The notes below the pieces were generated by a model. The model was not told the origin of the DNA and did no database searches. It saw only the letters and a program-made list of their open reading frames with translations. A program made the translations under genes and the position numbers. Positions 63,501 to 64,000 of a stretch of DNA of 64,000 nt are shown piece after piece. Numbering within the stretch: the first letter of the stretch is position 1; every line of letters starts with the position of its first letter. The stretch covers positions 544,532 through 608,531 of the forward strand of contig NZ_CH672377.1 in assembly GCF_000153105.1 (NCBI RefSeq), written 5' to 3'. Source of the DNA: Blastopirellula marina DSM 3645 (GTDB lineage: Bacteria; Planctomycetota; Planctomycetia; Pirellulales; Pirellulaceae).

Positions 63501-64000
63501 GCGACAACAGTTCGTTGATGCGAGGTTTTCGGCCGGTTGGCAAAAAGAGGGTGTTGCTCTCCGTTTCGAGGGTCTTCTTGAGCGTCTGCAATTGCCCCAA
63601 TCCGCCGAGACTCCCCCCATACAGCGCTTCATCCAGGCTGGCCGCTTTCAGCCCCTCTTCTCCCGAAGCGAGTTCGGTCAGCGAGAAACCGAACAGCTGC
63701 TCATAGGCCGCTTGCTCGACGCCCCCCAGCAAGTCGAGCCAGACCTTCTCGTCAAACGTCTCGCCGCTCTTCGTAAACTGCCCGGTCAGCGGCGCCTTGT
63801 TCGACTTGGTTCGGCGAAACTCTAGCTCGCGTCCATCGCCCAAGGTTCCTTCCAGCTCAACCCCCATTTTTCCGCCGTCGGCGTACGCATACGGATTGCG
63901 GACGCGGAAGCCGAAGATCGTCTCGCGGATCAGTTGCAGCAGCGTCGACTTGCCGGCTTCGTTGGGGCCATAGATGATCTGCAAGCGGTCGCCCAACTCG
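60538..64000 (-). CDS. SbcC/YhaN-like SMC-type ATPase, 5' end beyond window
   Basis: At least 1154 residues are present. The visible part starts with Walker A IIYGPNEAGKSTLLQLIRET, continues with an ordered N-terminal ATPase half, then about 700 residues of Glu/Gln/Leu/Ala coiled coil, and ends with the C-terminal ATPase half: signature ELSTGTREQLYLAIRLAYIQ, Walker B LPVVMDDILVNFDD and a D/H-loop. This is the split-ATPase-plus-coiled-coil plan of SbcC, Rad50 and YhaN. The AAEL-rich coiled coil without an obvious CxxC zinc hook points to the YhaN type. Such proteins work with an SbcD/YhaM nuclease, which would lie outside the window. The N-terminal few residues are missing. Confidence 0.85.
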   Translation of the reverse strand, partial: ELGDRLQIIYGPNEAGKSTLLQLIRETIFGFRVRNPYAYADGGKMGVELEGTLGDGRELEFRRTKSNKAPLTGQFTKSGETFDEKVWLDLLGGVEQAAYEQLFGFSLTELASGEEGLKAASLDEALYGGSLGGLGQLQTLKKTLETESNTLFLPTGRKPRINELLSQVREARTRLRSAPLRPTHYDEMLRDLDQLVERRDQLHEEHAEAYRRLKHLERIENAYPVWIKIAQLSEQINALAGEKQPPREAIEKFGVQRTKLQSLEEELARYQSQSELLAKEEADSAAAISDDLIRQEETINRLVQTVTEIRGYRRDIPARQQDEAAALADADREMRELHPDWSVATLAQFNLSLPQRKEVEKAAAAERDLRSQAKVYEQDLQRLARESQIVEQRLAELPPVSDIEFAPLMREAKAWERRADRAIDLQRELQQLESSAAPLKKSVATLSGFAAVDVQHLPSEAELHRYAEAFQQAERKRDEAQRRVEAEEESYAAQQAEIEVLDQRHALVPREQLEQARQRRDAAWGELQDSITSATADAAQLAAFAELLKTPDDLADRRQEQAELHARRDKLTDDLELTRRRIDRFHEALAAAEQQLQTLQEEWRQLWNQQGVSPQSPSEMITWCDKLRRWRELNDHAAAVEASLAEIATANASLIQEIGQVLPEAPTSSDIATVVDWLERAAAADTKLREEHSQLAVEAKKLQSDRTAAVDAAQQLQERQLAAMETIRTHLSEAPDLGSNDAQIINDLLGRIDAVRAMRDNAANLRKRIADMQQGIDTFEQEVIGCWRTADLPASDLLAEARAIELDRRLKEAVAAVRQKQNAQRQIASLEQQIAQCRSQHATIESQLSAWREAAGVDDDLGLEEATHKARQLTELETERRTLQAELTGIRQSEDADAFAAALAAADLDDVQLRRVESEAEVAKLHQQLDDVKEQLGRARQQQESLEGSDKSIAVASELESLKGELQEKVDQYAPLVLARALIDRAVAKHREKTQGDMLEAVGRLFREMTAGEYQGIERRLDELGTLIVLPREGKPKTAEELSTGTREQLYLAIRLAYIQSYAAGSEVLPVVMDDILVNFDDQRQLRTLAVLQEFDPRVQILFLTCHQSMVEKAQTLSAKIPVLSLNDMPIEAPATTPKTRKRTKPQTPTLFN

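Overview
The window looks like chromosomal DNA of a planctomycete of the order Pirellulales (a Blastopirellula/Rhodopirellula-like organism; the genus is inference). The reasons are moderately GC-rich DNA with short operons and mixed strands, a formylglycine-type sulfatase, a Tat-exported Gfo/Idh/MocA oxidoreductase, many small secreted proteins and lipoproteins without clear homologues, a small membrane protein with an NPYSSP stretch of a kind common in this group, and a MoxR-DUF58-transglutaminase cluster. No rRNA or tRNA gene and no CRISPR array was seen.

Layout. 0-5.4 kb (minus): type IV pilus/type II secretion motor genes, with the start of a PilC/GspF platform protein cut by the window edge, two GspE/PilB ATPases and a PilT. 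5.5-13.3 kb: rsmG, then a plus-strand metabolic run (Gfo/Idh/MocA oxidoreductase, NCS1-like permease, polyol dehydrogenase, a decayed 3' copy of the oxidoreductase, malate:quinone oxidoreductase, cupin). 13.4-20.9 kb: small membrane protein, sulfatase, a very large cellulose-synthase-like protein (GT2, two PilZ-like domains, membrane segment, TPR array) and a divergent Tat-exported GH5 glucanase. 21-24.5 kb: secreted or membrane proteins of unknown function and a VOC protein. 24.7-32 kb: ychF, then transglutaminase/DUF58/MoxR and a BioF2/CelD-like acyltransferase. 32-39.6 kb: exported TPR-CHAT protein with a degenerate CHAT site, two small lipoproteins, an exported alpha/beta hydrolase, and tandem exported transglutaminase-like paralogues of which the first has lost its catalytic residues. 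39.8-42.3 kb: exported peroxiredoxin and TlpA-like lipoprotein. 42.4-45.5 kb: a tight MBL/beta-CASP - LOG - SDR operon. 45.5-49.9 kb: cytochrome bd oxidase (cydAB) and a UbiD-family decarboxylase. 50-55.2 kb: leucyl aminopeptidase, a DUF433/DUF5615 toxin-antitoxin-like pair, and an NfeD-like plus flotillin pair. 55.2-56.6 kb: a 1.5 kb stretch without an intact gene, holding a truncated REP-associated transposase, two REPIN-like inverted repeats, a 21-bp direct repeat and a 93-bp tandem repeat. 56.7-60.1 kb: superfamily 2 helicase, DUF932-like protein and WYL regulator. 60.1-64 kb (minus): a gamma-glutamylcyclotransferase-like protein overlapping the stop of a large SbcC/YhaN-like ATPase that runs off the window.

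The strongest candidates for something undescribed are the helicase-DUF932-WYL locus with the 93-bp repeats in front of it; the single-chain GT2-PilZ-PilZ-TPR protein beside an exported glucanase; and two separate exported proteins (CHAT and transglutaminase-like) that keep the fold but lack catalytic residues. Functions are assigned by reading translated motifs only; no database search was run.
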